64,000 nucleotides of DNA, taken from NCBI GenBank assembly GCA_018266845.1, contig JAFDZO010000015.1:1-64000 (forward strand). Direction: 5' to 3'. This DNA comes from Bacteroidota bacterium (GTDB lineage: Bacteria > Bacteroidota > Ignavibacteria > Tepidaquicellales > Tepidaquicellaceae). Position numbers and translations under genes: made by a program. Under the pieces are notes generated by a model that was given only the letters and a program-made list of their open reading frames with translations, had not been told where the DNA came from and did no database searches. This document shows, piece after piece, positions 44,385 through 53,582 of the stretch (positions within the stretch are counted from its first letter, which is position 1; every line of letters starts with the position of its first letter).

Positions 44385-45362
44385 ATGACTTCTGATTTTA
44401 AAAAATATCTTGTACCCTCCGTTGTTGCAAGGCTATCAAACATTGAGTTGAAGGCAAAATCCGTTGTAGAGGGTTTTATGGCAGGTCTGCATAAATCTCC
44501 TTATCATGGTTTTAGTGTTGAGTTTGCAGAACACCGGCAATATATGCCCGGAGATGATTTAAAGTTTCTTGATTGGAAAGTATATGCAAGAACGGGGAGA
44601 TTTTATATTAAGAGATTTGAAGAAGAGACAAACTTAAAATCGTACATACTTCTTGATATAAGTAAATCTATGGATTTTTCTTCCGGGGAAAATAAACAAA
44701 CGGAAGAGAGGAAAGGGCTTTCTAAATTGTTTGGTAAGAGTAAATCTCCTGCCGAAAAATCAAAAGCAAATCTTACAAAGTTAGAATATGGTTCTTATAT
44801 TGCAGCTTCGTTAGCTTATCTTATGCTTTTGCAGCGTGATGCAATATCCCTCACTACCTATGATACTCAAATTCAAAACTATATTCATCCGCGCGCAACG
44901 GATTCTAATTTGAAATTAATTCTTCACGGATTAAACAATATTCAATCTACCAATAAAACCGGAACGGCAAGATGTCTTAATGAGATTGCCGATAAAGTAA
45001 AACGCAGAGGACTTGTAGTGGTAATAAGTGATTTATTTGATGACCAAAGAGAGGTTATGAGCGCACTGAGACATTTTAAATATTCTAAGAATGAAGTAAT
45101 AGTTTTTCAGATTCTCGACCCGCTTGAGCTGAGTTTTCTTTCAGGGAATCCTGTTACATTAAAGGATTTGGAAACGCACGAAGAAATGTTCAGCCAGCCG
45201 TTTGTGATTCAAAAAGCATATCAGGAAGCAGTTCGAGAGTTTATCACAACATATAAAAATGAATGCGCAAAAAGCGATATAGATTATATAATGCTTTCTA
45301 CGGAAAACACTTTTGACAAAGTTTTAATAAACTACCTGACTAAAAGAATGAAAATGATGTAA
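44385..45362 (+). CDS. DUF58 domain protein (MoxR-associated)
   Basis: A 325-residue protein with the DUF58 signature HRQYMPGDDLKFLDWKVYARTGRFYIKRFEEE and a VWA-like fold that starts YILLDISKSMDF (residues ~85-96). Compared with usual ~290-residue members it has an extra Lys/Glu-rich insert at residues ~100-130 between the first VWA strand and helix. DUF58 proteins typically work with MoxR AAA+ ATPases, but no moxR lies in the window. It ends 3 bases from the convergent GWxTD gene, with no terminator in between. Confidence 0.87.
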   Translation: MTSDFKKYLVPSVVARLSNIELKAKSVVEGFMAGLHKSPYHGFSVEFAEHRQYMPGDDLKFLDWKVYARTGRFYIKRFEEETNLKSYILLDISKSMDFSSGENKQTEERKGLSKLFGKSKSPAEKSKANLTKLEYGSYIAASLAYLMLLQRDAISLTTYDTQIQNYIHPRATDSNLKLILHGLNNIQSTNKTGTARCLNEIADKVKRRGLVVVISDLFDDQREVMSALRHFKYSKNEVIVFQILDPLELSFLSGNPVTLKDLETHEEMFSQPFVIQKAYQEAVREFITTYKNECAKSDIDYIMLSTENTFDKVLINYLTKRMKMM

Positions 45363-45365
45363 AAC

Positions 45366-46673
45366 TTATCTCATTCTAAAATCGTCATATATAGGTGTTA
45401 TCAATCTGTAATCACCAAAACCGGAATCATCAACAAAAACAAACTGCCTGTTAATATCATAATAATCCCAGACTTCATAAGGCTTTGTCTGGCTTTCAAA
45501 CGGGTGCCTGTCTATGCTGCTGGGGTTTCCATAAATGATAAATACCATTCCCATATCAGTTCGCCACCCCTCGTAATGATGTGAGTAGCGTTCATTTGCT
45601 ATTCTTATTCTATTGTAATATTCAACCATCAGTTCATTTCGCGGAGTACCCGGTGAAGGGTCTTTTTTCTTCCAGAACTCTATGAATCTTTTTTCTTTTT
45701 CGGATTGAGTTTTTGCTTTTCTTAACCTGTCCATTTCTTCTGCTGTAGCGATGTATTGCAATTGAGCGATTGCAACATCTATATCTTTTACTGTGATCGG
45801 AATATTAGTCCATCTGTTTGAAATATTTTTTGAGCCTATGATTTTTCCTGTAGAATTATCTTTTAATTCGAGTTTGAAATCACCTAATGTAATGTTTTCT
45901 GTCGAAATTTTTTGAATGATTTTATTTGCGCCAGGATTTAAAGAGTACTTTCCATTTTCAATGTTTAGCTGGTTATTTTTTGAATCTGTAATTAAGTAGG
46001 AATAATTCGCATCCAGCGCTGAAGATTTGCTATTGTACACTTCGTAAAACACATAGAAGTCTTTCATTGAGCCAAGATTATTGTTGACGGAGGGAGTAAT
46101 TTTCTTTTTTCCGCTAGCTTCAATTTCATAGTTTGATACAATCATCAAATCACTTATGAAAACATCTTCCCCCTTATGGTCAATTACTTTGAACGAGAAG
46201 TTCTTTGTAAGCTCTGTTTTAGAATTATTATCTTTAAATGTTACAGCAGAGATATAATTTCCTGTCTTTATCGGAAATGACTGCACAACAAATTTTGAGT
46301 CATCTTTATAATACTTGGATTCTTCAGCAGGGATGTCAATATTATTTGTGTAAGACTCATTAATTATAGTTTGATTATTTTCCCCTGTAACCTTTAGAGT
46401 GTAGGTTACGCTCCCGTTTAATTCCTTGGTTGAAGAATTCTTCTTAAATTGAATTCCATCATAAGGAATTTCAACATAATAATCCAAACGCGCGACTGAA
46501 CTATCGTTGCCATAATAAAAAACCAAAGGGTCGGCATAAAATAGTTCACGTGTACTGGTATAATTTGAGAGGGTTTTGTCTTTTAACTGGGCAAATGATA
46601 AAGTATTTAATAGGGAGACTAAAGCAATTACCGCTAATACAAAGGAGGGGAATCTTTTAATTGTGGTATTCAT
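45366..46673 (-). CDS. Exported GWxTD-domain protein
   Basis: The start is placed at the ATG complementary to 46671-46673 (435 residues), which gives a signal peptide (FPSFVLAVIALVSLLN...) and avoids overlapping rimO; an upstream in-frame ATG exists at 46724. The first ~300 residues are beta-rich. The C-terminal GWxTD domain has EFWKKKDPSPGTPRNE, HHYEGWRTDMGMVFIIYG and PYEVWDYYDINRQFVFVD. This domain is characteristic of Bacteroidota and allied phyla; its function is unknown. It lies 25 bases after the rimO stop on the same strand. Confidence 0.88.
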   Translation of the reverse strand: MNTTIKRFPSFVLAVIALVSLLNTLSFAQLKDKTLSNYTSTRELFYADPLVFYYGNDSSVARLDYYVEIPYDGIQFKKNSSTKELNGSVTYTLKVTGENNQTIINESYTNNIDIPAEESKYYKDDSKFVVQSFPIKTGNYISAVTFKDNNSKTELTKNFSFKVIDHKGEDVFISDLMIVSNYEIEASGKKKITPSVNNNLGSMKDFYVFYEVYNSKSSALDANYSYLITDSKNNQLNIENGKYSLNPGANKIIQKISTENITLGDFKLELKDNSTGKIIGSKNISNRWTNIPITVKDIDVAIAQLQYIATAEEMDRLRKAKTQSEKEKRFIEFWKKKDPSPGTPRNELMVEYYNRIRIANERYSHHYEGWRTDMGMVFIIYGNPSSIDRHPFESQTKPYEVWDYYDINRQFVFVDDSGFGDYRLITPIYDDFRMR

Positions 46674-46698
46674 ACGAATACAAATATATTTCTTAAAT

Positions 46699-48003
46699 TT
46701 AAACTTTTTCAGCAAATAAATCAAACTCTTCTGAATCGTATATTTTTACATTACAGAAGTTTCCGATTTCTAATTTTTCATTTTTGTTTACATAAACTTC
46801 CTGGTCTATTTCCGGCGCATCTTTGTATGTTCTTCCTATGTAATGTTCCTTTTCTTCTCTGTCTATAATGACTTTAAATTCTTTCCCGATGCTGCCCTTG
46901 TTTGCATCCAGAGAATTTTCCCTTTGGGCATCAAGCAATAATTTTTGTCTTAACAATTTTTCTTTCATTGGGATCCTATCCGGTAAATCAAATGCTGCCG
47001 TTCCCTCTTCATGTGAATACGGGAAAACTCCAAGCCGGTCAAACTTAAATTCTTTCACAAAATTTAATAACTGTTCAAAATCCTTTTCCGTTTCATCAGG
47101 ATAGCCTGTAATAAAAGTTGTTCGTAATGCAATACCCGGAACCTCTTTTCGTAATTTCTCAAGCAGATTCACCGTAGTCTTTGTTGTAATTCCACGCCTC
47201 ATTGACTTCAATACATTATCGGCTATATGTTGTATCGGCATATCAAGATACTTGCAGACGTTATCAATATTTTTTAAAGCATCTATTAATTCCAGCGGAA
47301 ATCTTGAAGGATAAGCATACATTAATCTTATCCATTCTATTCCCTTTAGCTTAGACAATTCCTCCAGTACAACCGTAACATTCCTTTTGTTGTCCGTATC
47401 AAATCCCCAGTAAGTAGTATCCTGTCCTATAACAATCAGCTCCTTCACGCCCTTTGATGCGAGCGACTGCCCTTCCATAACAATCTGTTTCAGCGGCTTT
47501 GATACATGCTTACCGCGCATAACAGGTATGGCGCAGAAAGAGCACGGATTATTGCACCCCTCGCTTATTTTTAAATACGCAAAATGGTTTGGAGTAGTTA
47601 TTATTCTCTCGCCTAAAAGACTGCTTTTGTAGTCAACTCCGATTTCATTCAATATATCAATAACTGTCTGGTGTTTATCAGTTGCGCCGAAGTACTTATC
47701 AACTTGCGGAATTTCTTTCTCAAGCTCAACCCCATATCTGTCAGAGAGGCATCCTGCAACATATACGCTCTGAATTTTCTTTTTCTCCTTCAGGTCAACT
47801 GCACGTAAAATTGTATCAATCGATTCCTGCTTTGCTGCCTCAATAAATCCGCATGTGTTTATAAGCACGGTATTAGAATTTTTTTCATCTTCGACTATTT
47901 CAATGTCGTTCGATTTCATTTGGCTCATAATAAATTCCGAATCAACCAGGTTTTTTGAGCATCCTAATGTTATAATCTTTATTTTATCTTTTTTAACTTT
48001 CAA
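46699..48003 (-). CDS. rimO: Ribosomal protein S12 methylthiotransferase RimO
   Basis: A 434-residue methylthiotransferase. The N-terminal motif IITLGCSKNLVDSE is diagnostic of RimO (GCSKN versus GCKLN of MtaB). Auxiliary cluster cysteines are in INTCGFI and VAGCLSDRY. The radical SAM motif is C-N-N-P-C-S-F-C in SEGCNNPCSFCAIPVMRGKHVS. A C-terminal TRAM domain is present (residues ~368-434). RimO methylthiolates an aspartate of ribosomal protein S12. It is the first gene of the rimO-GWxTD pair and diverges from the DinB gene. Confidence 0.95.
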   Translation of the reverse strand: MKVKKDKIKIITLGCSKNLVDSEFIMSQMKSNDIEIVEDEKNSNTVLINTCGFIEAAKQESIDTILRAVDLKEKKKIQSVYVAGCLSDRYGVELEKEIPQVDKYFGATDKHQTVIDILNEIGVDYKSSLLGERIITTPNHFAYLKISEGCNNPCSFCAIPVMRGKHVSKPLKQIVMEGQSLASKGVKELIVIGQDTTYWGFDTDNKRNVTVVLEELSKLKGIEWIRLMYAYPSRFPLELIDALKNIDNVCKYLDMPIQHIADNVLKSMRRGITTKTTVNLLEKLRKEVPGIALRTTFITGYPDETEKDFEQLLNFVKEFKFDRLGVFPYSHEEGTAAFDLPDRIPMKEKLLRQKLLLDAQRENSLDANKGSIGKEFKVIIDREEKEHYIGRTYKDAPEIDQEVYVNKNEKLEIGNFCNVKIYDSEEFDLFAEKV

Positions 48004-48131
48004 ACCTTGCTGTTTGTTTTTCGTACTAAATTTAGCTTAAACAGGAACTCTTATTAATGCAAAAATTTAAATATAAGATTCTTTCATTTTTGTTTTAGAC
48101 TAAAAATTTTATTTTAACTAAACCAATTTTT

Positions 48132-48575
48132 ATGACAAACCAAATCTTTTCCTCGCAGCTGTCTTTCTTAAAAAGAGTAATGGAACTTAACGCCTCAGAC
48201 ATAACTCATGAAGAAAGTTTAATTTCCTCCCCTCAAAGCGGTAATTCAGTTAATTGGATTATCGGGCACATTATCGTAGTTCGCGATTATATGCTTAAAG
48301 CAATGGAATTGGAGCCTCTTGCCAATGAAGAAATGGAAAAGCTTTATAATAGAGGAACTCCAAACATCACAAAAGATAATGCTATGCCTTTAGAAGATTT
48401 GATAAAAATGTATTATAAGGGAACAGACAATATGTTCAAACGACTTGAAGGAGAAGAAATAGCAGGTGAAGAAAGTGTTAAATCAATTGCCGGACTTATT
48501 TTTCACGAGTGCTACCACTCCGGTCAGATTGGCTTATTCAGAAGATTAATCGGCAAAGAGCCAAAGCTAAAATAA
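48132..48575 (+). CDS. DinB-family protein
   Basis: A 147-residue four-helix-bundle protein with the DinB pattern: NWIIGHIIVVRDYML (first His, near residue 45) and FHECYHSGQIGLFRRLIG (second and third His). The three His would bind a divalent metal. DinB-like proteins include thiol-dependent metal enzymes such as bacillithiol S-transferases, but the role here is unknown. The SprT-like gene follows by 10 bases. Confidence 0.83.
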   Translation: MTNQIFSSQLSFLKRVMELNASDITHEESLISSPQSGNSVNWIIGHIIVVRDYMLKAMELEPLANEEMEKLYNRGTPNITKDNAMPLEDLIKMYYKGTDNMFKRLEGEEIAGEESVKSIAGLIFHECYHSGQIGLFRRLIGKEPKLK

Positions 48576-48585
48576 AAGGTAACGA

Positions 48586-49209
48586 TTGAACACTAAATAT
48601 ATCGAGATACTAAGAAAATATTTCCCGGAACAATCACTTCCCTATGTTTTAAAATGTTTTTCCGATTACACTTTTTCTCTGAAAATTTCGCGCTCGCGAA
48701 AAACAAAAATGGGAGACTATACTCATCCTTTCAAAGATAAAGGGCATAGAATTACCGTCAATCACGATTTAAACCAATACGCTTTTTTAATTACGTTCAT
48801 TCATGAGCTTGCTCACCTTACTTGCTATGAAAAACACAAAAACAAAGTTGCGCCGCATGGAAAAGAATGGAAAGATGATTTTAAAAATTTAATGAAGCCG
48901 GTTCTAAATGAACAGGTTTTTCCCTATGATATTATCTCTGAAATAAATTTTTACTTCATAAACCCTTCTGCATCAAGCTGCACCGATATAAATCTTTACC
49001 GCGCTTTAAGAAAGTACGATAACCTTAACGGCTACGACCTGCTCGAAAACATTCCCGAACATTCAGTCTTTTCTTTGCCTGACGGAAGAACATTTCTCAA
49101 AGGAAAGCAGCTCCGAAAAAGATTTTACTGCCGCCTTCTTCCTACAAATAAAAATTATTTTATCAATCCTCTCGCTAAAGTAAAACTTGTAAGCGAATCA
49201 ATTTTTTAA
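48586..49209 (+). CDS. SprT-like zinc metalloprotease-fold protein
   Basis: A 207-residue protein that starts at TTG 48586. It has the SprT-type zinc site H-E-L-A-H within FIHELAHLTCYEKH, with a further His in VAPHGKEWKDDF, and then C-terminal lysine-rich strands. In the SprT/Spartan family such domains bind zinc and may act as DNA-protein crosslink proteases. The start choice is supported by the lack of an in-frame ATG before the conserved region. It is the second gene after DinB and precedes a 215-base AT-rich spacer. Confidence 0.78.
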   Translation: MNTKYIEILRKYFPEQSLPYVLKCFSDYTFSLKISRSRKTKMGDYTHPFKDKGHRITVNHDLNQYAFLITFIHELAHLTCYEKHKNKVAPHGKEWKDDFKNLMKPVLNEQVFPYDIISEINFYFINPSASSCTDINLYRALRKYDNLNGYDLLENIPEHSVFSLPDGRTFLKGKQLRKRFYCRLLPTNKNYFINPLAKVKLVSESIF

Positions 49210-49345
49210 AAAATATAAAAAATAAACGCACGTGTTGAAAAAAATTTTTAAAAAAATATTTTTGAAAATCTTTTCGTTCGCAAAACCCATTTTTTCATAG
49301 GAGAAAATTAAACTTTATGATTAATTACTCAATGAAAAATAAATC

Positions 49346-49373
49346 TTGACAAAAAGAATTATAATATTATATT
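49346..49373 (+). promoter_or_regulatory. Putative sigma70-type promoter of the ATP-grasp/aminomutase operon
   Basis: TTGACA at 49346-49351 is followed after 16 bases by TATATT at 49368-49373. A start site near 49380 would leave a leader of about 45 bases before the TTG at 49425. The surrounding 49210-49424 region has no gene, is very AT-rich with several A and T tracts, and includes the perfect palindrome TTTTTGCAAAAA. Confidence 0.5.
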
Positions 49374-49424
49374 AGCGTAAGTTTTTTGCAAAAAGTATTT
49401 GCAAAATATTTATAAAGTTTTTTT

Positions 49425-50516
49425 TTGAGAATAGCATTATTATATAACGTAAAGAAAGAAACTTCGGAAGAAGTTTACGATTCGAAACCTGAGAACAAAA
49501 AAGATTTCAGCAAGTATCTTAACGAAAATCTTGTTAAGAATTATCCTGAAAGACTTGACGATACTTTTGCCGAATGGGATTCCGAAGAAACAATTGACGC
49601 TCTTAAAGCAGCGATTGAAACCGGAGGACATGAAGTAACTCTCATCGAAGCAGATACAGATGCATACGAAAAAATAAAAAGCATTCAGCCGGAGTTTGTG
49701 TTCAACGTTGCCGAAGGCAAGACAGGCGTTTCGCGCGAATCACAAATTCCCGCCATACTTGAAATGCTTGATATACCTTTCACAGGAAGCGATTCCATCA
49801 CAATAGGAATCTGCCACGATAAATCACGATGCAAAGAAGTATTATCATACTATAACGTTCCGAACTCATCATTCTTTATAACCGATAATCCCGGTGAAAT
49901 TCCTGATGACTTAACTTATCCGCGATTTGTAAAGCCGCTTCACGAGGGTTCATCGAAGGGAATTTTCAATTCTTCCGTTGCAAATAACAAGGAAGATTTA
50001 AAAAATGAAATCATCAGAATAAAAGACTGCTATGATCAGCCCGCTCTTGTGGAAGATTTTCTCACGGGAAAAGAGTTCACAGTTGCATTAATGGGTAACG
50101 GAAAAGATGTAAGAGTACTGCCGGTTGTTGAAATAAATCTTGATGCCGTACCCGATGACTTCAACAAAATTTATTCATACGAAGTAAAATGGTTCTTTGA
50201 TACAAGAGAGAATCAGTTAGACATATTCAGATGCCCCGCAAACGTTGAAGAAAATTTGTACAAAGAAATTGAGAAGGTGTGCAAAGATGCATTCAAAGTA
50301 TTAAGACTGCGCGACTGGGCAAGAATGGATGTAAGATTAGACAGAAACGGCGTGCCGAACATAATTGAAGTGAATCCTTTACCAGGAATTTTACCGGACC
50401 CTGCCGATAACTCATGCTATCCAAAAGCAGCAAGGGTTGCAGGAATGGATTATAACGCAATGATTAATGCAGTACTGAACGAAGCAGTTAAAAGGTATTC
50501 CAAGGAGAAAAATTAA
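49425..50516 (+). CDS. D-Ala-D-Ala-ligase-like ATP-grasp enzyme, copy 1 (atypical)
   Basis: A 363-residue ATP-grasp protein starting at TTG 49425. It has the Ddl-type N-terminal domain (FVFNVAEGKTGVSRESQIPAI..IPFTGSD), then RFVKPLHEGSSKGI (residues ~167-180), LVEDFLTGKEFTVALMG and DWARMDVRLDRNG. The signature loop of canonical D-Ala-D-Ala ligases (NTSPGMT) reads N317-P-L-P-G-I-L-P-D here. Nucleotide and metal binding residues look intact, so it should be an active ATP-dependent carboxylate-amine ligase, but the substrate may not be D-Ala. The next gene, three bases on, encodes a paralogue. Confidence 0.82.
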   Translation: MRIALLYNVKKETSEEVYDSKPENKKDFSKYLNENLVKNYPERLDDTFAEWDSEETIDALKAAIETGGHEVTLIEADTDAYEKIKSIQPEFVFNVAEGKTGVSRESQIPAILEMLDIPFTGSDSITIGICHDKSRCKEVLSYYNVPNSSFFITDNPGEIPDDLTYPRFVKPLHEGSSKGIFNSSVANNKEDLKNEIIRIKDCYDQPALVEDFLTGKEFTVALMGNGKDVRVLPVVEINLDAVPDDFNKIYSYEVKWFFDTRENQLDIFRCPANVEENLYKEIEKVCKDAFKVLRLRDWARMDVRLDRNGVPNIIEVNPLPGILPDPADNSCYPKAARVAGMDYNAMINAVLNEAVKRYSKEKN

Positions 50517-50519
50517 GAC

Positions 50520-51614
50520 GTGAAGATAAGCATAATATTTAACGATCCCGTTCAATACGCTACAGGAAAAATTTATACCGACGAAGAAGTTGATACGGTT
50601 GAAGAAGCGATAGATATGAGCGAGTATGGTGTGCTTGATGAAGTGAAATCGGTACAACGCGCATTAGAGCCGACCGGACATCAAACTAAGATTGTACCCG
50701 TTGCGCTTGATGTTCACAAGCTGATTGATGAATTAAAAGAGGACAGACCTGACATAATTTTCAACCTTTGTGAATCTCTTGACGGAGATCCTACTCAGGA
50801 AATGAATGTTGCAGCGCTCTTTGAAATATTAAAAATTCCTTACACGGGAAATACTGCTCTTACGCTGGGACTTGCGCTTAATAAATCACGAGTGAAAGAA
50901 ATTCTTCACTACTATGATATTCCGACATCGGCACATTACTTGTGCTCAGATGTAAGTAAGTTCAGAGAGAACGGCTACGATAAATTAAAGGATAAGTATC
51001 CGTTAATCGTAAAGCCTTCGAGAGAAGATGCAAGCATAGGCATTGAAAATAAATCAGTCGTTTACAGCGAAGAAGAGCTAAAGCAGAGAATTGAATACAT
51101 ACTTGATGAATACAAACAGCCGGCATTAGTAGAGCAGTTCATAGACGGAAGAGAGATAAATGTAAGCGTAGTCGGTAATGTAAAGAATAACAGCGAAGAT
51201 GATTTAATAGTGTTTCCTATTTCGGAAATTGATTTCAGCGCATTGCCCGCTGATTATCCTAAGATAGTTAGCTACAACAGCAAATGGATGTATAAGACAG
51301 TTGAGTTTGCAGGCACAAAGGCAGTCTGCCCGGCGCAGAACCTTTCACCGGAGCTTGAAGAAAGAATTAAAGCAACTGCAAAAAAAGTTTATAGAATTAT
51401 CGGCGCGACAGATTATGCAAGAGTGGATTTCAGAGTAAAAGACGGAGTGCCTTACGTGCTTGAATTAAACCCAAACCCGGATATTGCGTCTGATGTAGAT
51501 GAGGATACGGGTTTCACAAGAAGCGCAAAGGCATACGGATGGACTTACGAAGAGCTTATACAGAACGTAATAAAATTCTCCTGTGAACGCTGGGGAGTGA
51601 ATTATTCAGAGTAA
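50520..51614 (+). CDS. D-Ala-D-Ala-ligase-like ATP-grasp enzyme, copy 2 (atypical)
   Basis: A 364-residue paralogue of the preceding protein, starting at GTG with an AAGGAG ribosome-binding site 14 bases upstream. It shares the Ddl layout (IIFNLCESLDGDPTQEMNVAALFE...IPYTGNT, LIVKPSREDASIGI, LVEQFIDGREINVSVVG, DYARVDFRVKDGVPYVLELN). The substrate loop is L-N-P-N-P-D-I-A-S-D rather than NTSPGMT, and it differs from copy 1. This suggests the two ligases act on different or successive substrates. It belongs to the four-gene operon ending with the aminomutase. Confidence 0.82.
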   Translation: MKISIIFNDPVQYATGKIYTDEEVDTVEEAIDMSEYGVLDEVKSVQRALEPTGHQTKIVPVALDVHKLIDELKEDRPDIIFNLCESLDGDPTQEMNVAALFEILKIPYTGNTALTLGLALNKSRVKEILHYYDIPTSAHYLCSDVSKFRENGYDKLKDKYPLIVKPSREDASIGIENKSVVYSEEELKQRIEYILDEYKQPALVEQFIDGREINVSVVGNVKNNSEDDLIVFPISEIDFSALPADYPKIVSYNSKWMYKTVEFAGTKAVCPAQNLSPELEERIKATAKKVYRIIGATDYARVDFRVKDGVPYVLELNPNPDIASDVDEDTGFTRSAKAYGWTYEELIQNVIKFSCERWGVNYSE

Positions 51615-51643
51615 CAAGTAGTAAGTAGAAAGTATAATGTAAA

Positions 51644-52120
51644 ATGATACGCGAATTAATACAGGACGATAGAGAGAAGATAAAGAATATTTTAACTGAT
51701 ACGAATAATTTTAACGATGATGAAATAACAATTGCTCTGGAGCTTTTAGATGTTTACTTAAACAACCCCGGGCAGAAAGATTACGAAATATTTGTTGATA
51801 CAAACGAAGAAGATGAGAATGATTTGAACGGTTATGTGTGTATAGGTCCGAGGCCGTTAACGGAAGGCACGTATGATTTATACTGGATTGCAGTAAATCC
51901 AAAGATTCAGTCGAGAGGCGTGGGCAGCAAGTTAGTTCTTTACATAGAGGAACACATTAAACGAAAAGGCGGCTACCTTGTTCTGATAGAGACATCTGGC
52001 AAGCCATCGTACGAGAAAGAAAGAAAGTTTTACGAGAAAAATAATTACACAATGGCAGTCGAAATAAAAGACTTCTACAAAAGAAGCGACTCGCTGGTAA
52101 TTTACTCAAAGTATCTCTAA
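51644..52120 (+). CDS. GNAT-family N-acetyltransferase
   Basis: A 158-residue single-domain acetyltransferase. The acetyl-CoA motif is at IAVNPKIQSRGVGSKLVLYIEEH (Q-x-x-G-x-G, residues ~85-107), followed by LIETSGKPSYEKERKFYEKNNY, a typical GNAT C-terminal half with KFYEKN. It is shorter than AblB-type beta-lysine acetyltransferases (~270 residues). In this operon its partner could be beta-lysine or a ligase product; the substrate is not shown. Confidence 0.85.
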   Translation: MIRELIQDDREKIKNILTDTNNFNDDEITIALELLDVYLNNPGQKDYEIFVDTNEEDENDLNGYVCIGPRPLTEGTYDLYWIAVNPKIQSRGVGSKLVLYIEEHIKRKGGYLVLIETSGKPSYEKERKFYEKNNYTMAVEIKDFYKRSDSLVIYSKYL

Positions 52121-52198
52121 GGATAAGTTTTTAGAAGGAAAGAAAGCTCTTTCCCATCGCGCAAAAAAAAGCGGTGACGAACAAAAAAAGGAGAACAA

Positions 52199-53359
52199 AT
52201 GGAACTCTGGCAGCAAATGATAAGACAGAGTGTTCATACACCGGACCAGTTAGTAGAGAAGTTCGGTATAAAAAAGGAAATAGCAGAACGTCTGGATGAT
52301 TTCTTCCAAGCAAGAATCAATCCATACTATCTATCATTAATAAGATACGAGGGCGACCCCATCTGGAAGCAATGCGTACCTGATGAAGTTGAGCTTGAAG
52401 ATATTGACGCGCCTGAAGATCCGCTTGGCGAAGACGATATGAGCCCGGTGCCCAATATTACGCACAGGTATCCTGATAGAGCGTTATTTCTTGTAAATTC
52501 TCAATGCGGTTTATACTGCAGATTCTGTACAAGAAAAAGAAAGGTCGGCGACTCGAGCAAAATTTCCATGAAGGGACTTGAGGCTGCTTTCAAATATCTT
52601 GAAGAACATACGGAAATTTCCGACGTGATTTTATCCGGCGGCGACCCGCTTATGCTTACGGATGAGATGCTTGAAAAAATTCTTATCCGCTTAAGACAAA
52701 TAAAACATATTCAGGTTATCCGTCTCGGCAGTAAAATGCCCTGCGTGCTTCCGCACAGAATAACGGAAAAGCTCTGCAATATGCTTAAAAAATATCATCC
52801 GATATATTGCAATACGCACTTCAACCATCCTTGGGAAATTACAGAGGAAAGCAAACGCGCATGCGGTATGCTTGCCGATGCAGGAATTCCTGTCGGTAAT
52901 CAGTGCGTGCTGATGAAAGGTGTTAACGATGACCCTGAAACGATGCGCCAGTTGATGAAGGGACTTCTTGCAATGAGAGTTCGTCCATATTATATTTATA
53001 TGGCTGACCTGACAAAAGGAGCAAATCACTTCAGAACTCCTATCAGCAAGGGAATGGAAATTATTGACAATCTTCGAGGACATATTTCAGGGCTTGCTGT
53101 TCCTCATTTTGTTATTGATGCTCCGGGCGGCGGCGGAAAGATACCTATTCTTCCGAACTATGTAGTATCGCAGGATGAAGATAAGATTATACTTCGTAAT
53201 TTCAAATATAATGTTTATGAGTATCCTGATGTAAAAGAAGAAAATGTTTCCGAAGTACAGGAATCAAATATGAGAAAGCTGAAGAAAAATATTGAAAAGC
53301 ATAAGCGAAGTTACGTAAGAAAAGTAAAACTGCCGATAGCAAATAATCAATTGGCATAG
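52199..53359 (+). CDS. kamA: Lysine 2,3-aminomutase
   Basis: A 386-residue radical SAM/PLP enzyme with a good ribosome-binding site (AAAGGAG) before ATG 52199. The SAM cluster motif is C103-x3-C107-x2-C110. The PLP lysine is K314 in DAPGGGGKIP. D270 (in MADLTKG) and D307 (in VIDAPG) lie 37 residues apart, with D307 seven before K314. These are the same spacings as D293, D330 and K337 of the clostridial enzyme, the first two of which hold the lysine side chain. Glutamate 2,3-aminomutases replace them. It should convert L-lysine to beta-lysine. It is the last gene of its operon, with a terminator after it. Confidence 0.92.
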   Translation: MELWQQMIRQSVHTPDQLVEKFGIKKEIAERLDDFFQARINPYYLSLIRYEGDPIWKQCVPDEVELEDIDAPEDPLGEDDMSPVPNITHRYPDRALFLVNSQCGLYCRFCTRKRKVGDSSKISMKGLEAAFKYLEEHTEISDVILSGGDPLMLTDEMLEKILIRLRQIKHIQVIRLGSKMPCVLPHRITEKLCNMLKKYHPIYCNTHFNHPWEITEESKRACGMLADAGIPVGNQCVLMKGVNDDPETMRQLMKGLLAMRVRPYYIYMADLTKGANHFRTPISKGMEIIDNLRGHISGLAVPHFVIDAPGGGGKIPILPNYVVSQDEDKIILRNFKYNVYEYPDVKEENVSEVQESNMRKLKKNIEKHKRSYVRKVKLPIANNQLA

Positions 53360-53381
53360 CAAAATAATATAGATTAGAGTA

Positions 53382-53418
53382 AAGCCCTCTTTTTCTTATG
53401 AAATTGAGGGTTTTTTTA
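53382..53418 (+). terminator. Intrinsic terminator after kamA
   Basis: CCCTC (53385-53389) and GAGGG (53406-53410) flank a further TTTC/GAAA pairing and are followed by TTTTTTT. It closes the 49346-53418 operon. Confidence 0.75.
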
Positions 53419-53507
53419 TGCCCAAACCTGAAACCTTACCCTTACCTTTGCCGTCATAAATAGCAAGAGATAATAAATAAGAATTTATCTTGAATGAAAC
53501 CTTACGG

Positions 53508-53521
53508 GACTTCCGGAAGTC
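53508..53521. promoter_or_regulatory. Perfect 14-bp palindrome GACTTCCGGAAGTC
   Basis: It lies 62 bases upstream of the first gene of the DUF6249-DUF4097-sigma-factor unit, in an otherwise gene-free 222-base spacer (53360-53582). Its position and symmetry suit an operator, but no binding protein can be named. Confidence 0.4.
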
Positions 53522-53582
53522 TTACAAAAGAAAGAAAACATAAAATAGAAATTTATAACAATTTTAAATCAGGAGAAACACT

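Noticed and set aside
49232-49270. Possible origin-like AT-rich A/T-tract region
   Set aside because: It lacks DnaA-box clusters and neighbouring replication genes; it is more simply the promoter region of the ligase operon.
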